Part shown: in pieces, positions 8,818 through 18,200 of the stretch
Layout of the letters: every line of letters begins with the position of its first letter
Position numbering within the stretch: position 1 is the stretch's first letter
Origin: Nitrospira sp. SG-bin1
GTDB lineage: Bacteria; Nitrospirota; Nitrospiria; Nitrospirales; Nitrospiraceae
NCBI GenBank assembly: GCA_002083365.1
Contig: LVWS01000008.1
Location: forward strand, 1 to 64,000
Length of the DNA: 64,000 nucleotides
Direction: 5' to 3'
Position numbers and translations under genes: made by a program
Notes under the pieces: model-generated
Seen by the model: the letters and a program-made list of their open reading frames with translations, nothing else
Database searches by the model: none
What the model was told of the DNA's origin: nothing

Positions 8818-9753
8818 TTAGCTGATGGCTTTGAGCGTCGTGTCCAGCGACTTCGGATCGTTCACGTTCAACAGTCTTGCATCCGGAAGGATCCGCTTGA
8901 TCAAGCCAGTCAAGACAGTACCAGGGCCGATTTCTACGAACGTCGTCACTCCCATCCTTCCCATTGTCCGCACGGTATCTTCCCACAATACCGAAGAAGG
9001 CAGCTGACGAACCAACGACGCTTGAATCTCCGCTGCCCGGCTGATCGCCTTCGCCTCGGCGTTATTCACCAGCGGGGCACTGAGGTCCGACCACCGAACC
9101 GCGGCTAAATCCTTGGCCAATCGATCGGCCGCCGGCTGCATCAACGGGGTATGGACCGGGACACTGACCGGCAAAGGGATCGCCTTTTTACAGCCTTGTG
9201 CTTTGGCCAATTCAATCGCCCGTTCCACCGCCGCCTTGTCGCCGGCAATAACAATCTGCCCGGGCGAGTTGAAGTTTGCGGCTGCGACGACTCCGACGGA
9301 CGACGCCTTGTGACACACATCTTTGACCGCCTCGGCGGTGAGACCCAATAACGCCGCCACAAGACCGGTTCCCGTGACCACGGCCTCGGACATGTAGCGT
9401 CCCCGCTTTTGCACCAGCTCTACGGCATCACGAAAGGACAGACCGCCCGCCGCAACCAGCGCCGAATACTCACCCAAACTATGGCCCGCCACCGCCACCG
9501 GCTTGATCCCGATCGGCTCGAACAGTTTGAAGGCAGCCACACTGCTCACGAGTAAGGCCGGCTGGGTGAACTCCGTGCGATTGAGTCGATCAGCCGGTCC
9601 CGTGAAGCACAACTCGGCGATATCATACCCCAAGACCGCGGATGCCTCATCATAGAGGGCTTTCAATGGGGGATGTGCGTCATAGAGCGACTTCCCCATC
9701 CCGACCAACTGCGAACCCTGTCCTGGAAAAACCAGCCCGATTCCTCGCGTCAT
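8818..9753 (-). CDS. fabD: Malonyl-CoA:ACP transacylase
   Basis: FabD loads malonyl groups onto ACP. The 311-residue protein begins with GLVFPGQGSQLVGMGK, the typical acyltransferase opening, and has the nucleophile in AGHSLGEYSALVAAG. A conserved arginine follows in VQKRGRYMSEAV, and a catalytic histidine in PVSVPVHTPLM (normally a serine-phenylalanine-HS motif; here PVHTPLM). FVEIGPGTVLTGLIKRI near the C terminus is also characteristic. It lies between fabH and fabG. Confidence 0.95.
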   Translation of the reverse strand: MTRGIGLVFPGQGSQLVGMGKSLYDAHPPLKALYDEASAVLGYDIAELCFTGPADRLNRTEFTQPALLVSSVAAFKLFEPIGIKPVAVAGHSLGEYSALVAAGGLSFRDAVELVQKRGRYMSEAVVTGTGLVAALLGLTAEAVKDVCHKASSVGVVAAANFNSPGQIVIAGDKAAVERAIELAKAQGCKKAIPLPVSVPVHTPLMQPAADRLAKDLAAVRWSDLSAPLVNNAEAKAISRAAEIQASLVRQLPSSVLWEDTVRTMGRMGVTTFVEIGPGTVLTGLIKRILPDARLLNVNDPKSLDTTLKAIS

Positions 9754-9884
9754 GGGGCGTTAGATATCTTCGAAATACCGTGCAAAGTCAACGAGAAAAG
9801 TTGTCACAAGCCGCCTCCTTCCCACGATGAGGAAAAGATGGTGGGTCATCTCTGCATAGTGTTGCAAGTCCAACGTGGTCATTC

Positions 9885-10859
9885 TTACCATCGGATGACC
9901 GCAGACGCCCAGGTTAATCCTGCCCCAAATGCCCCGAGCATCACCAACGAGCCCCTTTTGATACGACCCTCGCGAACCGCTTCGTCCAACGCAATGGGAA
10001 TGGATGCGGCCGACGTATTCCCGTAACGATCGAGGTTCAGGAGCACCTTTTCAATCGGAAGACCCAGCCGCTCGATGACCGCCCTCAAAATTCGCACGTT
10101 GGCTTGGTGCGGCACATAGAGATCCACATCCTCTACCCTCAAATTGTTGGCTGACAGGGTCGTACGGGCAATCTCCTCCAGAGTGCGAACCGCAACTTTA
10201 AAAGTCTCGTTTCCTTTCATCTTGATGTACTGCTGACGCTCGGTAAGCATTTTTTCGGACGGCGGAGTTCGTGAGCCTCCCCCCGGCACCATGATCAGTT
10301 CACACAGCGTTCCGTCGGAGCGAAGATGCGTCGAGAGAATCCCTCGCGCTCCATCGCTGGCACTGACGACCACCGCCCCCGCCCCGTCCCCGAACAACAC
10401 GCAGGTGTTCCGGTCGGTCCAATCGGTAATGGCGGACATCACCTCTGATCCGATCACCAGGACATGGCGCATCCCGCTTTTCACATAGGCATCCGCCACC
10501 GAAAGCGCGTAGACGAATCCACAGCAGGCGGCCGAAAGGTCGCACGCCGCGGCTCTGGTCGCGCCGAGTTGATGCTGGACGAGACAGGCTGTCGCGGGGA
10601 GAGGATAATCTCCCGTACAGGTGGCGACCAAAATCATGTCGAGCTCGGCGGCCGCCAGGCCCGCCGCCGTCAACGCCCGCCTCCCGGCCTGAACCGCCAA
10701 ATCCGAACAAGCTTCTCCGGCGGCCGCGATGCGCCGCTCACGGATGCCCGTCCGTTCTCGAATCCATTCGTCGGACGTGGCGACCATCCGCTCGAGATCC
10801 GCATTCGTCAGGACCCTGGCCGGTGCATAGGAGCCGGTTCCGGCGATACAAGCCTTCAT
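9885..10859 (-). CDS. fabH: 3-oxoacyl-[acyl-carrier-protein] synthase III
   Basis: FabH condenses acetyl-CoA with malonyl-ACP and starts fatty-acid chains. The 324-residue sequence has the catalytic cysteine in AACDLSAACCGFVYAL, the histidine in VPHQANVRILRAV and the asparagine in DRYGNTSAASIP, the full Cys-His-Asn triad. The start overlaps the end of plsX by four bases, so the two are translationally coupled. A 131-base stretch without a gene separates it from fabD. Confidence 0.96.
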   Translation of the reverse strand: MKACIAGTGSYAPARVLTNADLERMVATSDEWIRERTGIRERRIAAAGEACSDLAVQAGRRALTAAGLAAAELDMILVATCTGDYPLPATACLVQHQLGATRAAACDLSAACCGFVYALSVADAYVKSGMRHVLVIGSEVMSAITDWTDRNTCVLFGDGAGAVVVSASDGARGILSTHLRSDGTLCELIMVPGGGSRTPPSEKMLTERQQYIKMKGNETFKVAVRTLEEIARTTLSANNLRVEDVDLYVPHQANVRILRAVIERLGLPIEKVLLNLDRYGNTSAASIPIALDEAVREGRIKRGSLVMLGAFGAGLTWASAVIRW

Positions 10860-11893
10860 GTCTCTATGTCCACCGGTGGACGGGAACGACTTTCTTCAAT
10901 ATCTCGCTGAATCAGCTCTCGCACGCCGCCCTCCGCCATGCCTTTTGCCCGCCGGATCGCGTTTTTGATGGCCTTGGCCGACGACCGGCCATGACAGATC
11001 ATCGTGATCCCATTGACCCCCAGCAGCGGGGCCCCGCCGAATTCCGCATAGTCGATTTTTCGCTTCAAATTCATGAGAGGCCCCGCGATCAAGGGGTACG
11101 CGAGGCGGCCGAGGAAGTGACCCGAGATTTCCTTCAACAGCAGTCGCTTGATCATTTCGGCCACACCTTCGGAAATCTTCAATGCGACGTTGCCGATAAA
11201 TCCATCGCAGACCACGATATCGGCAATGCCGCTGTACACATCGCGCCCCTCGACATTCCCGACAAAGTTCATCGAACTGCCTTTGAGGAGCTTGAAGGCC
11301 TCTTTCGTGACTTCATTGCCCTTGCTGTCTTCTTCGCCGATGCTCAGAAGGCCGATACGGGGGTTCGGTTTGCCGAGCAAATGCTTCCCGTACTCATGGC
11401 CCATCACGGCGAACTGCTCGAGATGTTTGGCGGTGCAATCGACGTTGGCCCCCACATCGAGCATGATCGCTTCCCCGCTCAACGTCGGGAGACTGGTGGC
11501 AATGGCGGGCCTCTCCACTCCTTTTATCAGTCCCAACACGAAGAACGACGCCACCATGCTCGCCCCGGTGTTACCGGGGCTCACGACCGCGTCGGCCTGG
11601 CCGTTTTTCACCAACTCGGTCGCAACCCAAATCGACGAGTCCCGCTTTTTCCGGGCGACGGCGGCCGGCGACTCGTGCATTTCGACGACCTGGGACGCAT
11701 GCCGAATGGTGAGGCGGGAATCGTGACCGGACTGACGCGCACACTCCTGTTTCAGAACGGTCTCGTCGCCGACGAGAATGACCTCGACATCGAATGTCTT
11801 CACCGCTTGCAAAGCGCCCTCGACACAGGGCGCGGGGCCATGGTCGCCCCCCACCGCGTCGAGCGCGATCTTCATGCGAGATGGTGTACTCAC
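10856..11893 (-). CDS. plsX: Phosphate acyltransferase PlsX
   Basis: PlsX turns acyl-ACP into acyl-phosphate, the donor for PlsY in phospholipid synthesis, and so links fatty acid synthesis to membranes. The 345-residue protein opens with KIALDAVGGDHGPAPCVEGAL, the standard motif, and shows VVSPGNTGASMVASFFVLG, LDVGANVDC and VVCDGFIGNVALKISEGV. It precedes fabH with a four-base overlap and follows rpmF, the conserved rpmF-plsX-fabH order. Confidence 0.95.
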   Translation of the reverse strand: MSTPSRMKIALDAVGGDHGPAPCVEGALQAVKTFDVEVILVGDETVLKQECARQSGHDSRLTIRHASQVVEMHESPAAVARKKRDSSIWVATELVKNGQADAVVSPGNTGASMVASFFVLGLIKGVERPAIATSLPTLSGEAIMLDVGANVDCTAKHLEQFAVMGHEYGKHLLGKPNPRIGLLSIGEEDSKGNEVTKEAFKLLKGSSMNFVGNVEGRDVYSGIADIVVCDGFIGNVALKISEGVAEMIKRLLLKEISGHFLGRLAYPLIAGPLMNLKRKIDYAEFGGAPLLGVNGITMICHGRSSAKAIKNAIRRAKGMAEGGVRELIQRDIEESRSRPPVDIET

Positions 11894-11991
11894 GGATGGT
11901 GCCGGAAAGACTGGCTGAACACGCGTCGCCCCCCGGGCTCACGTCAGACGGGCTGGAACACTCACGCAACGGACCGATGCGGACAATCTGC

Positions 11992-12177
11992 TCACGCCTC
12001 TTCGACTTGAATGACCGCCTTGCCCTTGTAAGTCCCACAGTTCAAACAAGTGTAATGCGGCAACTTCAATTCGTGGCACTGCGGACACACCGCCATCCCC
12101 GGCGGGGTCATCCGCAGTTTTTGGGTACGACGCTTGTCGCGTCTCGCCCGTGAATGTTTATGTTTGGGATTGGGCAT
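11992..12177 (-). CDS. rpmF: 50S ribosomal protein L32
   Basis: This 61-residue basic protein starts MPNPKHKHSRARRDKRRTQ and carries the four-cysteine zinc ribbon (CPQCHELKLPHYTCLNCGTYKGK) of zinc-binding L32. Its place between the DUF177 gene and plsX is the classical arrangement. Complete and unremarkable. Confidence 0.97.
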   Translation of the reverse strand: MPNPKHKHSRARRDKRRTQKLRMTPPGMAVCPQCHELKLPHYTCLNCGTYKGKAVIQVEEA

Positions 12178-12219
12178 GATGACTCCTTCTTCTGTTCGAT
12201 TCGGACCACCGGTCAGCGC

Positions 12220-12798
12220 TTACCGATCCCTCAGCTTTTCTTTCATGGTCCGCAACACCTGAAACGGGCCTCCCATCGGTTCTTCGCCGCAACGACAGGG
12301 ACCTTCATTCAAATCTTTGCCGCAGCGGGCACAGAGGCCGAGACATTCCTCGGAGCACAGCGGGTGCATGGGGGATGCGAGAATCAATTGTTCACGCAAC
12401 ATCGGCGCCAGCTCGAGATGATCACCCGTAAAGTAGTACAGGTCGTCGTTCTGTTCTTCCTCTCCCTCTTGGGGCGTCGTGGGTTTCTTCTTCCGCACAT
12501 CGTCTCGTTTCGCGACCGCGGTCGCTTTCGTTTCCCGTTCATAGACCACACGCAGCGAAAACGCCAGAGGGTCGTCAAAATTCTTGAGGCACCGCACGCA
12601 TTGCCGGATCGCCGTTCCTTCCACGACTCCGGTCACATAGATGGTCCGTTCAATCGCTCGAAGGTCCAACCCGACCGCGACGGTTCCGCGAATGGACACA
12701 TCCGTATCCGTCAGTCCCAACTCTTCTCCCGTGAGGTCTCCCGATACCGACAGGCCCTCCGTCGTGATGTCCGCGATTTTCGGTGTCAATACATCCAT
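12220..12798 (-). CDS. DUF177 (YceD-like) protein, probable large-subunit rRNA accumulation factor
   Basis: DUF177 proteins lie upstream of rpmF in most bacteria, and the E. coli and plant members affect 23S rRNA accumulation. The family core is seen as IRQCVRCLKNFDDPLAFSLRVVYE and the C-terminal cluster CSEECLGLCARCGKDLNEGPCRCGEE, which probably binds metal. The frame opens at 12855, but ATG at 12798 has a GAGG element six bases upstream, so this start is preferred; ATG at 12804 is the alternative. About 192 residues. An acidic/basic insert (RDDVRKKKPTTPQEGEEEQND) separates the halves. Confidence 0.85.
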   Translation of the reverse strand: MDVLTPKIADITTEGLSVSGDLTGEELGLTDTDVSIRGTVAVGLDLRAIERTIYVTGVVEGTAIRQCVRCLKNFDDPLAFSLRVVYERETKATAVAKRDDVRKKKPTTPQEGEEEQNDDLYYFTGDHLELAPMLREQLILASPMHPLCSEECLGLCARCGKDLNEGPCRCGEEPMGGPFQVLRTMKEKLRDR

Positions 12799-12860
12799 GG
12801 TCATCCTCGACAGCGTGCTGCTGCCCCACTGCCATGCATCAAAGTCGCCGATCACGTTCG

Positions 12861-13109
12861 TTATCGCTCCTCGGCAAAGCTGATGATGGCGATATGCCGA
12901 GCCCGCTTGACCGCCACCGTCAGTTCACGCTGGTGACGCATGCAATTCCCGGAAATACGGCGCGGAACGATCCTGCCTCGTTCCGTCAAAAAATTCCGAA
13001 GAAGCCCGACGTCTTTGAAGTCGATCGGGGCCTTTTCCAGGCAGAATCTGCAGGGACGCCTTCGCTGGAATAATCGTCCCCCGCCACGTTCGTTGTCGCT
13101 TCGGTCCAT
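12861..13109 (-). CDS. rpsR: 30S ribosomal protein S18
   Basis: The 82-residue protein contains the S18 core: RRRPCRFCLEKAPIDFKDVGLLRNFLTERGRIVPRRISGNC followed by RHQRELTVAVKRARHIAIISF. It is the third gene of rpsF-ssb-rpsR. The usual next gene, rplI (L9), is not here; the DUF177-rpmF-plsX-fab cluster follows instead. The C-x2-C pair is the zinc-binding-like variant. Confidence 0.96.
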   Translation of the reverse strand: MDRSDNERGGGRLFQRRRPCRFCLEKAPIDFKDVGLLRNFLTERGRIVPRRISGNCMRHQRELTVAVKRARHIAIISFAEER

Positions 13110-13133
13110 GACTGCCTCCTCATCCTCGTACCA

Positions 13134-13532
13134 TTAACTTTCTTCGCCGAATTCATAACCGGGTTCATCGTGCATCGGAGGTTCCGCACCCGTTCCTCCG
13201 TCTTGACGCTTGGGCATGAACGTCACAGTCTGCGCGACCACTTCATGTTTACTACGCTTTTGACCGTCTTCCGTTTCCCATCGCCGTTGCTGTAGCCGGC
13301 CCTCGACGATCGCGCCGTTTCCCTTGCTGAGGTACTGCCCGCAATGCTCCGCCTGCTTGCCGAACACCACGATGTCGACAAAGCACACTTCTTCCTTCAA
13401 GTCATCGCCCTGCTTAAACCGGCGGCTCACCGCCAAACCGAAACTCGCCACCGGGGTCCCGCTCGGCGTATACCGGAGTTCGGGGTTCCGGGTGAGATTC
13501 CCCATGAGGATGACCTTGTTAAATCCGGCCAC
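13134..13532 (-). CDS. ssb: Single-stranded DNA-binding protein
   Basis: SSB protects single-stranded DNA during replication and repair. The OB fold is clear: FNKVILMGNLTRNPELRYTPSGTPVASFGLAVSRRF ... VDIVVFGKQAEHCGQYLSKGNGAIVEGRLQQRRWE. At 132 residues it is short, with a reduced tail ending YEFGEES rather than the DDDIPF-type end, so partner binding may differ. It overlaps the end of rpsF by 14 bases, which fits translational coupling. Confidence 0.93.
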   Translation of the reverse strand: MAGFNKVILMGNLTRNPELRYTPSGTPVASFGLAVSRRFKQGDDLKEEVCFVDIVVFGKQAEHCGQYLSKGNGAIVEGRLQQRRWETEDGQKRSKHEVVAQTVTFMPKRQDGGTGAEPPMHDEPGYEFGEES

Positions 13533-13866
13533 CGTCTGACTCCTGTGCCGAGGCTTCCACCGGGCGCCGCTCCACCAAGGGTTTCTCGTGATGGACCGTC
13601 AGAAACTTGATGATATTGTCTTCCAATCGGTAGGCTCGTTCCAGCTCACCGACCGTGTTGTTGGGCGCCTTGAAATAGAAATAGGCATAGGTGCCCTTCC
13701 GCTCGCGACGCACTTCGTAAGCAAGCTTTTTCTTCCCTAAATTTTCAGCCTTGATGAACTGCGCGCCGGTCTTGTCGGCGACACTTTTCATCTTGTCGAT
13801 GAGCGCCTTGGTCTCCTCATCGGAGACGGACGGACGAATGATAAACAGAGACTCGTAGAGCTCCAT
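13519..13866 (-). CDS. rpsF: 30S ribosomal protein S6
   Basis: S6 pairs with S18 on the small-subunit platform. The protein opens MELYESLFIIRPSVSDEETKALIDKM and shows KKLAYEVRRERKGTYAYFYFKAP and the LERAYRLEDNIIKFLTV core. A short C-terminal extension (about 20 residues, RRPVEASAQESDGGRI) follows. It is the first gene of the rpsF-ssb-rpsR operon and has a good promoter at 13946-13975. Confidence 0.95.
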   Translation of the reverse strand: MELYESLFIIRPSVSDEETKALIDKMKSVADKTGAQFIKAENLGKKKLAYEVRRERKGTYAYFYFKAPNNTVGELERAYRLEDNIIKFLTVHHEKPLVERRPVEASAQESDGGRI

Positions 13867-13891
13867 GCAGCGATCCTCCTGGACAAAGGCC

Positions 13892-13906
13892 CCCGAACCG
13901 GTCGGG
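13892..13906 (-). promoter_or_regulatory. Hairpin in the rpsF leader, possible S6:S18 autoregulatory element
   Basis: CCCGA and TCGGG form a five-base-pair stem around ACCGG, 26 bases upstream of rpsF. Many bacteria control this operon by S6:S18 binding to a leader hairpin with an exposed CCG, which this loop supplies. The full consensus was not checked, so it is only a candidate. Confidence 0.3.
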
Positions 13907-13945
13907 AGCGAGGTGTAGGGCGCCTCTCGGGCGCAAAGACAGCGG

Positions 13946-13975
13946 ACCCTAGCACAGGGTTTCTTACACTGTCAA
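13946..13975 (-). promoter_or_regulatory. Sigma-70-like promoter for rpsF-ssb-rpsR
   Basis: On the minus strand TTGACA (13970-13975) is a perfect -35 box, followed after 18 bases by TAGGGT (13946-13951) as -10. Transcription would start about 70 bases before rpsF, leaving room for the leader hairpin. Confidence 0.55.
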
Positions 13976-14063
13976 TGAATCACGGCGAGCAACCATCGAG
14001 TGGGAGGACTTTCATGGAGTCGTGGTGGACGTTGCATAAGGCCTTTTCCTGCATTGACAGAAA

Positions 14064-14089
14064 ACATTCTGAATGTAACCATTGGTTAC
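14064..14089 (+). promoter_or_regulatory. Two abutting perfect palindromes, candidate operators of the mutasome operon
   Basis: ACATTC-T-GAATGT (14064-14076) and GTAACC-ATT-GGTTAC (14075-14089) are perfect inverted repeats sharing two bases. The second ends 12 bases before the imuB ATG. A perfect TTGACA lies just upstream at 14054-14059, so a repressor bound here would cover the promoter. imuB-dnaE2 operons are normally under LexA control; these palindromes do not match the E. coli or Bacillus LexA boxes, so the regulator is unknown. Confidence 0.5.
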
Positions 14090-14101
14090 CAATTAATCGC
14101 G

Positions 14102-15277
14102 ATGGATCGTCATATTGTTTGTCTTCAGATCCCCGCTTTTCGAATCGCGCTGGCCCGTTCCTCGGATAGTGCGCTGCGGAACAGGCCGGTGGTCGTGGCA
14201 CCGACGCATACACCGCGCGCACGGCTCCGAGAGATTTCTCCGGAAGCGTTTCACGAGGGCCTGCAGCCGGGGATGCCGGTCGATCTCGCACGACTGATCT
14301 GCCCAGGCCTGCGCATGCTCCCTCCGGATTCAGCCCTCACACAAGCCGCCCATCGTGAGCTACAACGCCGTATCTCCTCTTTTGCACCGACGTGGGAATC
14401 GATCAGACCCGGCTCGCTCTTCCTGGACCTTACCGGCACCACCAGACTCTTCGGCCCTCCTATCGATACGGCAACTCGGATCAGTCGAGAGCTGGCACAT
14501 CGGCAGGGATGGCCGAGTGTGATCGGATTGGCGGAGAACAAACTCGTCTCACAGGTGGCGGCATCCACGCTGATCAAGCCGCCGCAAGTGTTGTCGATCC
14601 ATCCGGGGTCCGAACAGCCGTTTCTCGCTCCCTTACCGACGATCATGCTTCCAGGCTTTCCCCGAACCCACGTCTCGCGAGTCTGGCAACGATTGGAGGA
14701 TTTAAATCTCCATACATTCGGCGCGATTGCCTCCGTCTCATTGGCGCACCTGTACGCCGCCATCGGCCCTGCGGCCGGTTTGCTGCACGATTGGGCCATG
14801 GGAATTGATCCCTCGCCGGTCCGGTCACCCATCGCGCAACCAGTGATCGAACGATCCGTTCACCTCGATCCGGGTGAAATGGACGATCGGCTCTTGCTAG
14901 GACGGCTCTACCGACTCTTAGAGCAGCTGTGTGCCACGCTACGGACACAGCAACGGATGTGTCGACATGTCTCGCTGACAATTCAACATAGCGATCACGT
15001 CGAGCAGACAGCACAACGCCTGCTACCTCATGGCACCTGCTGGGAAATCGATCTCCAGCCACCACTGACAGGGTTGTTCTACCGCTGCTTTCGTCGGCGG
15101 GTGCGGCTCACACGGATGACGCTGCAAGTCAGTCGGCTGGAACAGCCCGCCCGGCAACTGTCGCTTTTCGAATCGGAATCCCTCGTTCCCCGCGCTCACC
15201 GCCTCGCGCTGGCAATGGATCAGATTCGAGCAAAATTCGGCGAACAGGTCCTCTTCTGGGGAAGAACGGTACGATGA
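14102..15277 (+). CDS. imuB: ImuB-type non-catalytic Y-family polymerase homologue
   Basis: ImuB recruits DnaE2 to damaged DNA and the beta clamp for mutagenic translesion synthesis. The 391-residue product has the Y-family layout, but the catalytic SIDE region is replaced: ESIRPGSLFLDLTGTTRLFG carries R-P where an active polymerase has D-E, as in ImuB. A beta-clamp motif QLSLF lies at about residues 352-356, near the C terminus. ATG at 14102 is chosen because it starts at the first conserved strand and lies just after the palindromes; the frame itself opens at 14000. The stop overlaps dnaE2 (ATGA). No imuA lies upstream. Confidence 0.85.
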   Translation: MDRHIVCLQIPAFRIALARSSDSALRNRPVVVAPTHTPRARLREISPEAFHEGLQPGMPVDLARLICPGLRMLPPDSALTQAAHRELQRRISSFAPTWESIRPGSLFLDLTGTTRLFGPPIDTATRISRELAHRQGWPSVIGLAENKLVSQVAASTLIKPPQVLSIHPGSEQPFLAPLPTIMLPGFPRTHVSRVWQRLEDLNLHTFGAIASVSLAHLYAAIGPAAGLLHDWAMGIDPSPVRSPIAQPVIERSVHLDPGEMDDRLLLGRLYRLLEQLCATLRTQQRMCRHVSLTIQHSDHVEQTAQRLLPHGTCWEIDLQPPLTGLFYRCFRRRVRLTRMTLQVSRLEQPARQLSLFESESLVPRAHRLALAMDQIRAKFGEQVLFWGRTVR

Positions 15278-18200
15278 CAGCTGCGCGGTTCGTCCATCTC
15301 CATGTCCATTCGGATTTTTCACCGATGCGCGGCGTGTCGCCGCTGGAAGAACTCTGCACGTCCGTACAGCGGCATGGGTCCTCAGCCATGGCCTTGACCG
15401 ATACGAATGGCTTGTACGGAGCCATCCGCTTCGTCGAACAAGCCAAGCGGCAAGGCCTCCGCCCGATTCTCGGCGCTGAATTGACGGCGGCTGATCATCG
15501 CGCGGTCTTGCTGGCTAAAACACCGGACGGCTATGCGAACCTGTGTCGCCTTCTGTCGGAACGTCACTGTAATCCTTCGTTCAACTTTCTCCCGTCAGTC
15601 TCACGCAATCGTGACGGACTCATCGTCTTCACGGACGACGAAGCAGCGCTCATGGCTTGGGCCCAAGACTCGCGGCAAGATCTCTATGTCGAGTTGACGC
15701 CTGGACCAACGATGCACGAGGCCCTCTCCGTCAGTCGTCGTTTTGATCTCCCACCGGTCGCCACCAATCGCGTGTACTTTTCCCGTGCGGACGACTTTGC
15801 CACGCACCGCCTGTTACGTGCCATCGCGCTCAACACGACTTTGTCACGACTGCCCGAAGAAGCCTGTTGCACGCCTAAGCAATGGTTGATGCCGCCTGCA
15901 GGCATGGCGTCCCACTTCCCTCATGTCCCCGAAGCATTGGAAAACACCGTGCTCATTGCCGAGACCTGTTACAGCGATTGGCGCTTTGGTGACACCATTT
16001 TCCCAGCCTTTCGCCGACTGACTGATGAAGAAGCGTTTTTGGCACTCAAGGACAAAACCTATGCGGGTGCACGGGATCGATATGGCTCCATCACACAAGA
16101 AATCCGTGACCGGATCGAAAAAGAGCTGGCGATCATCCGGCATAAGCGCTTCGCGCACTATTTTCTCGTCGTCGAAGAGATTGTTACAGCATCAAAACAG
16201 ACTACCTGTGGCCGTGGGTCTGTCGCCGCCTCAATCGTGTCCTATTGCCTCAACATCACCCATGTGGACCCGATCAAACACAAGCTCTTCTTTGAACGAT
16301 TCCTCAATCCGGGCCGCAAAGATCCACCGGACATCGATATCGATTTTGCCTGGGACGAGCGTGACAGTATTTTGGCGTGGGTGTTCAAGCAATACGGCGA
16401 GCGCCAGGCCGCGATGGTGGCGAATCAGAACAGCCTCGGTTTCCGGGCCGCCATCCGTGAAGTCGCGAAGGTCTACGGTATGCCTGCTGAAGAGATCGGC
16501 AGGATGTCTTCGCAGGTGGTACGTCAAAAAGATCTCCTCGACTTTTCCACTCCGCCGACCAACGAGCAGTGGCTTGGTCGGCTCTCCCAGACTTTGAAGT
16601 TAAAGGCACCGTGGCCCGAGATCTTGGCTCAAGCACTGAAGGCGCAGAATCATTTCCGCCACCTCTCCATGCACTGCGGTGGAGTGGTCATCGTCCCGGA
16701 TGAAATCCGGCGCTATGTGCCGGTGGAATACACGGCTAAAGGCTTGCCCGTCATCCAGTGGGAAAAGGATCAGACGGAAGACGCAGGACTCGTGAAGATC
16801 GACATCTTGGGCAACCGGTCGCTGGCTGTGATTCGAGACGCGTTGAAAGCCATCGCCGCACATACAGGTCGAGCAATCGACTACGCGACGTGGGATCCGC
16901 TCAACGATGCCGCCACGCGAGACGCGATCCGACGCGGTGACACGATCGGCTGCTTCTACATCGAATCACCCGCCACACGTCTCTTGCTGAGAAAACTGTG
17001 GACCGGCATGCCGCCACACCGCCGCGCGGAGGCCGATGTCTTCGAGTATCTCGTTATGGTCTCGTCCTTAGTCAGGCCCGCCACTAATCCCTTTGTCGAA
17101 AAATTTATTCGCCTGGCACAAGACGGTTCCTGCACATTTTGGCATCCCAGTTTAAAGGGGGTTTTGGACGAAACTCACGGCATCATGACGTATCAGGAAG
17201 ACGTCTCGAAGGTGGCGATGGCGTTGGCGGAATTTCACATCGACGATGCAGACCAGCTCCGAAAGATACTGAGCAAGAAACACAAGGCTAAGCAATTAGA
17301 GGATTATCGTGTTCAATTTTATAACGGCGCCGCGAAGAACGGTGCGTTACCGGACGTGATTGATGAAATCTGGAGGATGATTTTGAGCTTCGCCGGCTAT
17401 AGTTTTTGCAAACCTCACTCGGCCAGCTACGCACAGGTCTCCTTCAAGTCCGCTTATCTCCGAACCCACTATCCGGCGGAATTCATTGCCGCGGTGATCA
17501 GCAACCAAGGCGGCTTTTATTCGACCTTCGCATATGTCTCAGAGGCTCGACGCATGGGACTGGCGATCCTCCTGCCCGACATCAACGAAAGTGATTGGGC
17601 CTATCGAGGTGAAGGCGAGCGGCTGAGGATGGGCTTGATGCAGGTGAAGATGATCCCGGAAGAACTCGGCAAGAGGATCGTCAAAGAACGTACACAGAAT
17701 GGTCCGTACCGGTCGTTTCAGGACTTTCTGCAACGTGTGCAACCGGAGCCCGCACAGGCCAGAGCCTTGGTTCGCGCCGGCTGCTGCGACTCCATCGCCG
17801 GCGAGCTGACCAGGCCGGCCCTGATGTGGCGATTGTATGCAGAGAGCGATTCCATCTCACAGCCTTTGCCGATACCTGACGACTATTCCGCCGCTCAGAA
17901 GCGGGCCCATGAAATCGAAGCGTTCGGCTTTCTGGCCAGCCGCCATCCCCTGACCCTCTATCGCAAACAGATTGAGCGACTGCGGCCGATACCGGCCTCC
18001 CAGATGCACCGCTTCGTCGGACAACGCATTACGATGGTCGGCTTGCTGATCACCGAGAAGGCAGCTGAGACCAAGCACGGCCAGGCCATGGAATTCATCA
18101 CGCTCGAAGATGTCACAGCCCTGTACGATGCCACCTTGTTCCCAGCGATCTATCGCCGCTGCTGTCACCTGCTTTCACCGAACCAGCCCTATGTGGTCCG

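Noticed and set aside
10823..12010. 395-codon forward frame across plsX
   Set aside because: Antisense to plsX, whose family motifs are complete.
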